Shown here one piece after another: positions 23,293 through 34,079 of a stretch of 64,000 bases of DNA. Below the pieces are notes generated by a model. That model saw nothing but the letters and a program-made list of their open reading frames with translations. It did not search any database and was not told the origin of the DNA. This DNA is from Krasilnikovozyma curviuscula (lineage: Eukaryota; Basidiomycota; Tremellomycetes; Cystofilobasidiales; Mrakiaceae), in contig MVAQ01000055.1 of assembly GCA_014825775.1 (NCBI GenBank), forward strand, positions 39,375-103,374, given 5' to 3'. The translations under genes and the position numbers were made by a program. How positions within the stretch are numbered: the stretch's first letter is position 1; each line of letters opens with the position of its first letter.

Positions 23293-25354
23293 CTATGACT
23301 GTATGATAGTCTCCACGAGTTTCCAAGGACCTCCGTTCCAGCTAGCCACGCGGCGTCCTGCCAAAATTGAATAGCTCGAATCCTTCGTACCGACCAGAGC
23401 CTGCCCACGCGATAGAATTACCATGTCCATCAGAGGCAAATACCACTCTCCAAATCGTGAAGCAGTTTGAAGGGTTTCCTTATATCAAACAAGAAGCAAT
23501 GTTAGATTTTGTTCCGGTTTATTCATTTTTGAAACGATTATGCGCATTGGCAAGCCGTTGCATACTCCACATCGCAAAGGAAGGGAAGTGACACTCACAT
23601 GACTTATCAGCGTCCAGCCCTTACTCCTGACCTTGCTCAGTAAAGACTCATCGGTTGATTCAGTCGCTACAAGGACTCTAAACACGTCTTTCCCTGTCCG
23701 TACTTTAACCTCCTTCCGCATCTCCTCTACGGCTTCTTCCTGCACAGTCAATGGTGCTATACATCCACCAGATTTCTGAAGCTCCTCATTGCAGTACTTC
23801 TCGATAAAGTCCCTGTGTTTGTGGGCAACGAGAAAGGAAGGGAATTTGAGTTCTACATCGTCACTTCGATAGAAATCAGCGTTGTTGAGGGACTTACCCT
23901 AGTCGAAGATGGACAGCAATATACTGCGTCCAGAACAACGTCAGAGAAGACATAGGTTTTGGACGTAAGTCTGTTAGACACATGTGAATGCCTGCCTCAT
24001 CAATTAAATTTAGACACTCACATCGACTGGCTCACCAAGAGGCGTCCCAAACAAGTCCGAGATAAGCTGATCAGACTTTTGTAGTATTTGTGGTGTCCAT
24101 CGTCTTGTAAACGCGAGCAATATAAACTCGTCAACATTGAAGTCAAGTCAGCCGTTAAACAGCGCACTCACAGAAATTGTCCCACAATGTCCCACGCCGG
24201 CCAGTCAACCTGGAGCATTTCCGCAAAACCAGCATCTGTAGATCCAACCCAGAACAACCAACCTGTACACAGTACTTGATTTTGAGGTAGGGGATGATGC
24301 ATTGCCCTCTCTGTGTTTTCGCTAAACCACTGTGAGAACATCCGTGGGGCATCCTGGAGTAAAAACTTGGCGACACCATCCCATCGGCCCATGCCCGTTA
24401 CCCAGTTTGACGACAGGATCCAGTACCCAAGGTGAAAGCTGAATGCTGAATTTGGACCTCTGTCATTGAACTCAGCCGTCTCGTCCTCGCCGGGTTGCAA
24501 AGCGTAGCACGCAAGCTGGTTGTTGTCTGTTATGGTGGAGTTTACTGCGTCCTTCTTTTTCACAATAACATCCTTCCATTCGACGACGTCCTGGTTGAGC
24601 CCAGCGGCCAGAGGGTCCAGGAGGAAAATATCGCTGAAATCCATGGGTTCGAGGTCCAGTGGTAGATGGGTCGGAAGGAAAGGAGGGATAATGGGTGTTC
24701 GTCCCATTCGGTTCGAGATGATAATGAGGTTCATTGTTGCCATGAGCTGATTCGCTGTAGAGAAGAGAGCGACAAGGGTGTCAGCGCACCTGCTCACATA
24801 CATGGTCATTGAGCCTAGCAAAGGCTTTGATTTACAGAATCCTGCTCCCCAGTCAACCCATTCTCCTGTCGTGAAGAACAATGCATCTGGTCTCATGTTT
24901 TCACCAAACTTTTCAGGCGGCGTTTCTGTTGTAAGAACTGCCAACTTGTCATTCTGTCTTCCAGGTTTTTCAGCAACAAGGGGACCGGCAGATTGAGAGG
25001 GAGCGGCATCTACAGCAGAGGTTTGGTTCGGTTTTGATATCAGTTACACTTTCTGGTACTATCGTCTGTGAAACAGTCTCCGACGTACCAGATTCTTCAA
25101 TGGAGGGCAAACGCTCCGTCCAGTCGGCGTTGCTGTAGACGTAAGGGATGCGCTGTGTTATGCAAACCAAGATGACTAGAGCAAAGACAATGGCAAGAGT
25201 GAATTCTCTCCTCCTGGCGCGGAGCAACCTGATATAATTGTGAATCCTGTCAGTCCTGCTGCATTCCTCCAGCAATGGGAGGGGTTTTTCCTTACACCGT
25301 AAGACCAAGCTTGTTGGGCAGCTGACCAGAGAACCATTGAGGATAGCCAGTCAT
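23293..25354 (-). CDS. O-fucosyltransferase-like glycosyltransferase, copy 1
   Basis: About 570 residues, type II membrane topology. Exon 1 encodes MTGYPQWFSGQLPNKLGLT; exon 2 gives the anchor REFTLAIVFALVILVCITQ. Luminal motifs follow the GDP-fucose protein O-fucosyltransferase order: TMNLIIISNRMGRTPIIPPF (N-terminal 'N...A..L.R.lv.P'), then VGQFLRWTPQILQKS, YIAVHLRLGDD (nucleotide-sugar binding HxRxGD), VAHKHRDFIEKYC, FRVLVATESTDESLL, and MDMVILSRGQALVGTKDSSY (C-terminal 'D..i...a..fvGt..Sf'). The start at 25354 is chosen because the intron with donor GTAAGG (around 25295) restores frame to the anchor. Donor and acceptor sugars are not proven; fungal members are largely uncharacterised. Its relative is at 43627. 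Divergent from the WSC gene at 25876. Confidence 0.75.
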
Positions 25355-25875
25355 CTTTAGCTACTCCTCTGCCTCTGGAGCAGCCTAGATACAAACTCGC
25401 TGGAGAAAAGCACCTTTGCCTGAGGAATTTTGTTAACACTTCGTGAACCGCAAGCGCTGCGGTGCGCGTCTGGTTTTGACGCGTCTTTTCTCTTGTTTTT
25501 TCTCACTCTCCTTTTATTCGAGTAAAAGAAACCCCACATCATGTTGTTACTGGTGCTTGCTGTACGGGCACGTTAAGAGAGCTCTGTGATGCACAATGCT
25601 TGACGCGCCGTGGCAAAAGCAGCCCCGGAGAATTATTTTTTGAGCAAGAGAGAATCCCTCAACCTTATCTACTCTCATCCCTGTTGTGTTTTATCTTCTT
25701 GCAGGCCACAGCAACCACCATTGTTGGCTGCTCAATCCAACCGGCTCTTCTAAGTAGAGGCCCTCCACACTCGTTTACATCGACTCTGTCTCTCGACATT
25801 TCCATCTCCGTCCCCGCGCATCCATCGAACAGAATCCACAACTATCGACACAAACTCTCTGGCTGAATTTTCATC
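25355..25875. promoter_or_regulatory. Divergent promoter region (O-fucosyltransferase-like copy 1 / WSC gene)
   Basis: The start codons face away, 521 bases apart. The right half (25640-25860) is C/T-rich, as is common in fungal 5' leaders. No coding frame is recognised here. Confidence 0.35.
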
Positions 25876-28800
25876 ATGAAGGGTCCATACTTCCGTTTTG
25901 TGCTAGAAGCTTGTCTATTGTCTCTTTATCTCCTCACCACCACTGTCGAAGCTCACGACATGATGAAGGCCTTCAGATCAAGGCACCACACCAACCGTCT
26001 CAAATCGGGAGGAACAAGTTCTCCATCAGCTTCTCCTCTCACTGGCAACATCCATAGTAGCAGTGGATTTACTCAAGGAATCAGTGAGGTTTACCACGGC
26101 TTGCTTGGAATGGTTGATGTAGGAGGCCTAGCGTCCCTCACCTCACAGCTCTCCTCCATGAAGCAGCGGGATATTCAGAAGAGAGCAACCACCCTGGCTG
26201 GCTGGAACAGCGTGGGTTGTGTCTCAGAAGGTTCTTCAGGTCGTGCTTTGACCGGCTATGTCGTCCAAAATCTGGGATCCCTCACCACAGCAGCCTGTTT
26301 GTCAGTTTGTGGTCAGCAAGGTTATTTATACGCTGGTGTAAGTTCCTCCTTCCTGATTCAGATCGCATATTTCTTGAAGTGGTTTCTGACTCCCTGCACT
26401 TTTTACAGACTGAGAGGGGAAATGAGTGAGTCTTGCATAGTAGATAAACAGGAGGCGTGTGAGACGCTGAACCGAATACCTGTCCGTCAAACCAAGATGT
26501 TATTGTGGTGACACTCTGTCCAACGGTGGTGGTTCCACAGTCTCTTCCTCCAATTGCAACTACGCCTGTACCGGTAAAAGTAGCGATTACTGTGGCGGAT
26601 ACGGATATCTAAATCTCTACGAATCTACCGACACGACCTGTACATCGAGCGCCGCCGCCGGCTTCACCTACATTGGATGCGTTGCGGACTCGTCAAGTAA
26701 CAGAGTTCTTTCCGGAGCCGTAACAAGCTTGTCTGTTAATTCTGCATCAGCTTGCATTGCCTATTGCTCCCAATTGGGATACTCGTACGCTGGAACTGAG
26801 TACAGTTACCGTGAGTTCTCTTCGGCCCGTCCATCAATTGACTCGCTCGTGACTAATACGGTAGTGGAAACCCCCTTCATTTAGAATGCTACTGTGGTAA
26901 TTCGCTAGGAAGCGGTACAGGAGCTACAATCAGTGACGCGTCGTGCAACTACGCTTGTCAAGGTGAGAATCATTGCTATTCCTTACGCGCACCTGTTCCA
27001 CCTCTGAAGGCTTGACTCAAATCACATATTTCATATTTTTACAGGTAACACTGGCTCCAATTGTGGTGGATATGGTATGTGAGACTGGCTTGAACGCCGT
27101 TTGACTCACGCTGACATTCCTCTGTTTACAGGCGCAATGTCTCTCTATCAACAGGTGAACTGCTGTTGATTCTTTTAATACCTCATTTTGCTTTGAAAAT
27201 CTGACCGGGATGGATTTTCCTGTCCTCTAGACCTCCACTGTTACAATTTCATCCCTTGGTTACTCCTACATTGGTTGCGTGGCCGATTCCTCCAGCAATA
27301 GAGTCCTTAGCGGTACCGTCACTTCCTTGAATCCAAACTCTGCTTTGAGTTGTGTCGAGTACTGCTACGGTCTAGGCTACTCTTTCGCTGGCACTGAGTA
27401 TAGTTACCGTAAGTTCCTGTTTAACGTAATGCTTACGTTGCATCATGATCTGACGCCCAGCTTTATAATATCTGGTAGAATGCTACTGCGGTAACTCTCT
27501 TGGCAGTGGAACTGGCACAGTCATTGGGGATTCATCTTGCAATTTCGCTTGTCAAGGTACGCACCACTTCCATACTGTGCGATCTGTCACATTTTATCAA
27601 GTTCTTACCCTGACCTATGGATCGATCTCTTTGCTTGCTTACAGGCAATTCTGGATCCAATTGTGGAGGATACGGTTAGTTTGTATCCTCGTGATTGTTC
27701 CTGCAGAGCGGCTAACTTGTAGTGCTTTACTGTCTCAGGCTACTTGTCTCTTTACGGAACCGTAAGTTTTTTTCAAGCCTATTGTAGACTTAATAATGAT
27801 GTCACTAATCCACAGGAAGTGATTTCTCTACAGAAATCTGCCACTACATCAACCACAACCACAGCAGCCACTTCCACGGCGACCGGAGCTTTCGCCTACT
27901 ATGGATGTGTTGCGGATTCTTCGAGCAACAGAGTCTTGACTGGGACCGTCACTTCCCTATCCCCAAACTCAGCTTCAGCCTGTATCGCTTACTGCACCGC
28001 AGCAGGGTACTCTTACGCTGGAACCGAGTACAGTTACCGTGAGTCTACGATACGTGTTATACAGTTAAACTTAAACAACCTGACACCTCTGTTGCTGTTG
28101 CGTACTCTCAGAATGTTACTGTGGTAACTCCATCGCCAGCGGAACGGGCACTATCGTTGGCGACTCATCTTGCAACTTTGATTGTCAAGGTACGATCCTT
28201 TGCTACGCTACGGCGAATACGATTAACCAGATCTCTTTTTTCTCCTTTACAGGGAATTCTGGGTCCAGTTGTGGTGGATACGGTACGTGTGGACGGAATG
28301 AGGGGTTGTTCGTGCCTTCGCCTGACTCGGCTTTTATTTCTCAGGCTACATGTCTTTATACACCTCAGTAAGTCCCGACTTTTATATTTGATGTATCCTT
28401 TGCTTACCCTTTGGCTATTTACAGTCTTCCGTTGCCACAACAACAACCACTGCTTCCACGTCCACATCAACAGCCAGCTTCGCCTACATTGGATGTGTGG
28501 CTGACTCTTCATCCAACAGAGTGCTCTCTGGAACAGTTACAAACCTATCTCCCAATTCCGCTTCAGCGTGCATTGCTTATTGCGCTGCTGCGGGCTACTC
28601 TTACGCTGGTACGGAATACAGCTACCGTGAGTATCGAGATGGACGATGGGCAAATAATGATAATTCCCCGTTTGTATGTTCAACTGTCTCCCTTTGTCTT
28701 TTACAACAGAGTGCTACTGTGGTAACTCGATCGCCAGCGGAACGGGTACCGCTGTGGGGGATTCGTCCTGCAACTTTGATTGTCAAGGTAAGAGTCGCAA

Positions 28801-29645
28801 ATACCCTCTCGCCATTATTCAATGATGTTGATCTTAGGCCTTCCTTCCCTGAATGCAGGAAATTCTGGCTCAAATTGCGGTGGTTACGGTATGTACCCAA
28901 TTCGCTCACGTTACAGATGGTGATGAGCTTTCCTTGCTGACCAAGCTTTCACTTCCCAGGCTTCATGTCTCTCTATTCATCTGTATGTTCCTTTTAAATG
29001 TGTTTTGTGCGTTTCAGCTATGACTTAACTATGTGCTGCAATCTGTCTCATGTCCCCAGGCCGCTGATACCACTACCCTATCATACACTTATGTGGGATG
29101 CGTCGCGGACTCTTCGAACCTGAGAGTTCTGTCTGGATCTGTGACCAGTCTGTCTCCTAATTCAGCTACTTCTTGCGTCTCCTACTGTAAATCTGCAGGT
29201 TACTCTTATGCCGGAACGGAGTACAGTTACCGTCAGTATAATACTCTTCTTGAAGTCGAAGCTTATCGCTCATCATTCCATCTTTTCCCATTATCTTTCA
29301 AAGAATGCTATTGCGGCAATTCACTGGCCAGCGGAACTGGTACTGTCGTTAGCGACTCATCTTGTAATTTCGGTTGTCAAGGTATGAATAGCCTTCTTTT
29401 CTTCTGTCCAAGAAGCTCTTATGACTCACCTCGTTCTGTTGCTCCACTTGTGCAGGAAACTCTGGTTCTAATTGCGGCGGATACGGTGAGTCTGATCATG
29501 ACAAGCTGCTCATTCCCTCATTACTAACTATGGTGCAATTCTTCTCGCAACAGGTTTCATGTCCTTGTATCACCTTGTAAGTCTTTTCATGAACCGTCAC
29601 TTGGCTTTTTCTCTTAAAATCATTTTGGGTTTCTTTCAGGCATGA
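25876..29645 (+). CDS. Secreted protein with six WSC carbohydrate-binding modules
   Basis: About 740 residues. Signal peptide MKGPYFRFVLEACLLSLYLL ending near VEAHD, then about 85 residues rich in Ser/Gly. Six WSC modules follow, each with eight cysteines in the pattern GCV...C..YC...C.CG...C...C......CGG. Module 1 (about 26200-26640; GCVSEGSSGR) is diverged. Modules 2-6 are near-copies of GCVADSSSNRVLSG, SYAGTEYSYQCYCGNS and CQGNSGSNCGGYG. Thr/Ser linkers separate some of them. The gene ends right after module 6 (SLYHLA), so there is no membrane segment or GPI signal: it is not a Wsc1-type stress sensor but a secreted or wall-associated lectin-like or adhesin protein. Introns fall at the same places in modules 2-6 (after TEYSY, after CQ, after GGYG, after SLY), so the gene grew by tandem duplication of a multi-exon unit. 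WSC modules bind beta-glucan or other wall glycans. Confidence 0.9.
26655..29575 (+). repeat. Five-fold tandem repeat of a WSC exon-intron unit
   Basis: Units of about 500-600 bases start near 26655, 27245, 27880, 28470 and 29070. Each contains the same four exon pieces with introns in the same phase. Exons are highly alike; introns are not obviously alike, which points to older duplication with purifying selection or exon conversion. Confidence 0.8.
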
Positions 29646-30414
29646 GAAACGTGGTAAAGGACGGCGGCAGTCGCCGTTGAGCAATGGTGTTCTCTCTTTT
29701 TTTTTTTTTTTCTGTAATTGTGATCCCATGTAGAACAGATCACCTGGTCATTAGCGCTAACAGCTAGAATCTGTTATCATGTTGCACTTTCAGATTTCCT
29801 GCCCCGCATGGCGGAGATGTCGTAGATAAATTGTGCTCCTTCTACAACCGCCACCGTTTTGTCGTCTTTACATTAGAAGGGTTTTTGCATCGCAACATCT
29901 AAGTGATGCGTAAGTCTGAAAAGTGAGCTTTGTTTACTGCGCACAGTGACCGAGAGATCATACCGATCAGTTTGGATCACTATTGCCGCCGTGACCCAAA
30001 TTCCGTGTGAGGGCCCTCCGCCTTCCGCATTCTGCGTTCACTGATCGCCGAGAAACTGGAACTGAAAGACTTTGAATGTTTCTCTTTCGCGAGGGATATT
30101 GCCTTCCACCTTTGCTCAGACGTATGCTCTAGCTGGGAAATATTGGTATCTCGCAGCAACTTGCTAGGTGCCACAATGTCTCAAACTATAAACCGAACTA
30201 TAAAAAGTAGATTTGACTGACGCGCTCAAAAAACTTCGGCCTTGAACCACTTCTTCCTTATAGATCCTGGTGCAGGTCAGTAGATCTAGCTCTCTTTGTA
30301 CATGAATGACTTCTGACTTTAGCGCAGTAAATCCATTGGCTCTCTTTATTCCAAGGGCAAGCATCTAGTCGGAGGCAGTCAGGTTCCCCCATTTCTTTCA
30401 TCTAGCCCTCAGCA
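29646..30414. other. Intergenic, nothing recognised
   Basis: About 770 bases. A T run of roughly 17 (near 29694-29711) lies just after the WSC stop and is probably in its 3' UTR. No open frame with a recognisable domain was found; this stretch must carry the promoter of the PC-esterase gene. Confidence 0.5.
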
Positions 30415-32247
30415 ATGTCTGGACTCCTCGGAAGCAGCACGAGGAATCGAAGAATGCTACCTTTCTCTATACTGATGTCGATAGTACTCATGGTGTATAC
30501 TTTGACTTGGAGTAACGATCTCGTCCCGCGTCCTTCCAAAACCTGGGCTCAAGCACTGACATTCAAGCGACCAAGCTCCATTCTTGAGAAATCCACCTGG
30601 GAGGATAGGCAGAACGTCTTGATCGATGGGAGATGGGTAAAAGAAGGAACAGAAAGAAGTCTGAAGGAGCTGGAATCAGAGTTCGGATCCCCATTGGAAG
30701 GTAAGTCGATCAATTGTTGCGTTACTCTCACCAATACCTCACCTGTACTGTACATATAGGTAGCTATGTTCCTCCTCCGCTGGATGACGATGGAATTCCT
30801 ATGCTGGCCGGGGATCAAACCTCGGAGACAGAGATTCGGGAGCTAAACCGGTCTCAGTCGCTTCTAAATCAAGTGTGGACTCCCAGGTCAGAATCTGAGG
30901 CATTCATGAAGCTCGATCCGCTGCTCTTCATGGAGAAAGCTCTCGGAAGCGATCAGGGTGTTGTGATCGTAGGAGGTGAATTGGCTTCCTTCTTTGACAG
31001 GTGGGAAGTGTCCATTCACATTTGTTTTAAATTAACATCCCTCTTAGATTCCATCTCTCTACAAATGTATGAAACCCTTCGACAGCAGCTCCGAACCAAG
31101 TTTGGGCTTGACGTACTCTCGCAAACAATAGATAAGATGGAGGGTCTCTATCCACAGCAACTTCGTCTATACCTCACTCTTCCTCCAAATGATGATCCGA
31201 TGTACACACAGCTAAGGGAAGTCGTTAATGGTCGAGAGGATCGTTTGAAGCTACCGGTGTTGACGTTTTTAAGGTAAGCATAGAAAGCGTGATCTTCCTT
31301 AGTAGAGTAGGGATGCTCACATTTTCATCTGCAGGTCTGACTGGTTGGTGACCGTTCAAGAGCTTGAAGGCATTGTAGCTGAAAACAACTTCTCCGAAAA
31401 CTGGAGGTATGCTTTCTCACAATATCTTTATGACTCGTGTTTATGACTCGTGAAGTGCGTCGTTGAAAGTCTGACCCTGTCCTCCTCTTTTGAAGTATCG
31501 ATCCCGACATCGCAATGTTCGACGAGCCATGGCTACAGTTGGGTCAGGATCTGAAAGTTTCTTCTTCTTATGAGAAAAATAGACCTGTATGGATCTTCAA
31601 CACGGGTGCTCATTTCGGTCCATATATACATCTACGGAAGGAGGATTTACAGCCTTTATATAAGAAGGTGGTAAGTACCTACTTCCCTGTTGAAAATGAA
31701 TTAATTCACGAATCTAACATGATGTTCGACCCAAGGTGGAGAAGATGATATCAAAAATCTCGAGTTTGCCATCTAACCCCATCATCATTTATCGTGCGAC
31801 TTCCCCTGGTAAGACCAGTCAGGCTCTCTAATTGATTTGTTGCCTCTTGGCTGATCGAACGACTCAACCTAATTAACAAGGGCACCAGCAATGCTGGTCA
31901 TTCCACCAACCATCAGAAGATTTGCAGACAATGGAGGTCGTAGCGAACGGAAGTACCTACGATTGGGACAAATTTAGCCATTATAACCAGTCAGTTGCGA
32001 CTTTTCTCAGCTCGAACTTTTCAAGTGCTGATACCACATGTCTTTTGATGTTTCTAGGGTGTGGAAAGACGCCATTCAGTATATCCACCAGCCTAACAGC
32101 TTGGTGTACCTTGACATTTGGCCGATGAGTCTTTCGAGACCGGAAGCTCATAGATTGGCACCAGCAGACTGCCTCCACTGGGCTACTGGGAGTGTTCCAG
32201 GGAGCTGGAATAATTTGATGTGGACTTTACTGAGGGATATGTGGTAG
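30415..32247 (+). CDS. PC-esterase (PMR5/TBL/Cas1-type acyl-esterase), copy 1
   Basis: About 470 residues. N-terminal anchor MLPFSILMSIVLMVYTLTW after a short basic cytosolic stretch. A PMR5N-like piece, NVLIDGRWVKEGTERSLKEL, precedes the SGNH fold. Block I, VVIVG-DSISLQMYE, is rebuilt across a GT-AG intron and gives the GDS serine. Then come WIFNTGAHFGPYIHL, NPIIIYRATSPGH, YDWDKFSHYNQVWKDAI, YLDIWPMSLSRPEAHRL, and DCLHWATGSVPGSWNNLMW with the Asp-x-x-His pair. This is the signature of PC-esterases (plant TBL/PMR5, CASD1/Cas1), which O-acetylate polysaccharides or sialic acid in the Golgi. Its copy is at 45887 on the other strand. O-acylation of a wall or capsule glycan is inferred from family and neighbours. 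Confidence 0.8.
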
Positions 32248-32644
32248 AATTTTGATTGAAAATAGATTGAAGATAGAAGTAATCTTTATTATGATGGATA
32301 GCTAGCAAAAAATAACTCGAAGATGTACCAGTTTGTCGACACAGAGCAATATCTAAACACTCTTCGAGTTCCTTCTCAGCTTCTGACAGAAGAATAAAGA
32401 TTTTTTGATTACCCTCTAGCAAAAACACTAATGGGCGTACATGGTCAGACCGAGGATTTTCTTCCAGCAGTACCGTAATCATGTCATATTATACTTCTTC
32501 CAGGTCTTTTCCAGTCGAAATATCTAGAACACATTAGTTGTGAGAGACAACGCTCGTTAGGTGAGTCTAAACACTTGAAAACTGTAAACAAACGAAACAA
32601 GAGCTCACCCCGACGACATCACTGATCCGAGTTCTTCTTTTATA
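32248..32644. other. Intergenic, nothing recognised
   Basis: About 400 bases between the PC-esterase stop and the WBP2-like start, both genes on the plus strand. No gene is seen. Confidence 0.5.
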
Positions 32645-33438
32645 ATGTCGCTCAACTGGGTTCAGATTCATCCATCTACATTAGAGCTCATCCCTTTGCC
32701 TGATGAACACATCACGTTCACTCTGGAAAAGGCTCAGGTCGAACTGAACATTCCCCCTTCACTCGATGGGCCCAAGGCAAGTGCTTCTTTAGCCAGACCT
32801 AGGACGAGTCCTTTTAATGATGCATCTCCTTTGTCGTCGTGTTTACGGTTGCATTGAATCTCAGACCAAACTCACAGGTCTATCTGCAGGAAGGGCATAT
32901 GTTACGAACCAGCGACTCCTGTTCGTCTCATCGAGCTATGACCCGACAACATCCGTTAAGCAAACTGGCAGTCTATCCACAGCTGAGTCTGCTATTGCAA
33001 CTGTATCGTCCTAGTCAGTGTCGATGGGGTTCTGCCTCTCACCACCTCCCTTCGAGAGCATTGTGCGCGTCTGACACTGCTTTTGTCTACCCCCCCAACT
33101 TTAGCCTCAACTACGTGCTTCCGTCATCTACCCCATCCAAGGCATCCATAAATTCCCTCTCGATCCCACACAAATCGTTGCACAAGTTTGAATTCACTCA
33201 GCCTCTATTTTCCGGCAACGCACTTGCATTTGAATTCAAACCGACTGCGGATGGTGGATTTCCAGAAAGGGGTATTGACAGCATCTCAGGTAGCTTGGAA
33301 TTTCTGGAAGGACGTGGGTATGACTTCGTGAAGGCGTTAGAGGCTGCCGTTGCAGGCAGCAGAAGAAGAAGTCGGCGCGAAGAGGTGGGCGAAGGGCTTC
33401 GTGCGTTCCTCGGGCTTTCATCTCTCTCCTTGCCGTGA
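32645..33438 (+). CDS. WBP2-family PH/GRAM-like protein
   Basis: About 235 residues. It starts MSLNWVQIHPSTLELIPLPD. The GRAM-like strands TKLTGLSAGRAYVTNQRLLF and the later LSIPHKSLHKFEFTQPLFSG, followed by FEFKPTADGGFPERG and GYDFVKALEAA, follow the WBP2 pattern ('G.vylT..RviF', 'F.QPvFGaN...g.v....gGg', a Phe-rich end strand). Unlike animal WBP2 it lacks obvious PPxY repeats at the C-terminus. The first intron appears to be of the GC-AG type (AAG|GCAAGT at about 32779, acceptor AATCTCAG at about 32868). The second (GTTAAG...GTCAG, about 32958-33016) links the two halves in phase. Cellular role unknown. Confidence 0.55.
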
Positions 33439-34079
33439 CTAAGCCTTCTCAATGAATTGCTTCTCGTAGCTGCGTACCCTGGAGCCAGTTGAACCGCAGC
33501 TGTTCTACTGGTAGGATAAGATGGCGGTGGCGGCCATGTAGTCGCTAAAGCATTTTGACAAGCCTTCATACTATTTTTTGTTGATGCTGATCTGTTCAAA
33601 GGTTCTGTCTGGAATGACCTGATGTATTCCAGCCTTAGAAAAACATTACAGTCGGGGCGTGATCATGGCGAAGCGAGCGCAATGTTGTCCTTGCTTCTTA
33701 TTCGAATATTATTTTCCCAATATAAGTGAATTCCCTACTCTTCTCTGAGGAATAATATTCCCAAGCAAATTTCACGAAGCAACATATGAACTACGCCTCA
33801 CCCTGCATTCTCAGGAGAGCTCCCTTGCGCGCGCCTAGCCTCTCAGCCAGCTCTTTCGAATTCACATCAAACAGTGGATATCTGCTGCGACCGGACTGTG
33901 CAAATTATCTCTGCACACCTGTTTCTTCTTGTGACGGACAAAAAAGTAGCCCAGAGAAGAAGAGCCCGATCAACTCCTATTCAACGTTTAGCAGGTCCTC
34001 CTCCCATGGGCTCGAACCTGTAATAACAAAACCCTGGACACATAGATTCACGTGAACTGTTCTAATTACATTCCTCGCA
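33439..34079. other. Intergenic, nothing recognised
   Basis: About 640 bases upstream of VAC14. A CTCGAACC word near 34013 resembles a tRNA T-loop but no stems form around it. No gene is seen. Confidence 0.5.

Noticed and set aside
30415..31277. Loss of the catalytic serine in PC-esterase copy 1 (unspliced reading VGGELASFFD)
   Set aside because: That stretch is intronic; splicing at G|GTGAAT ... CTTAG restores GDSISLQM.
33990..34060. tRNA-like word CTCGAACC on the plus strand
   Set aside because: The T stem does not pair and no A box or anticodon arm is found.
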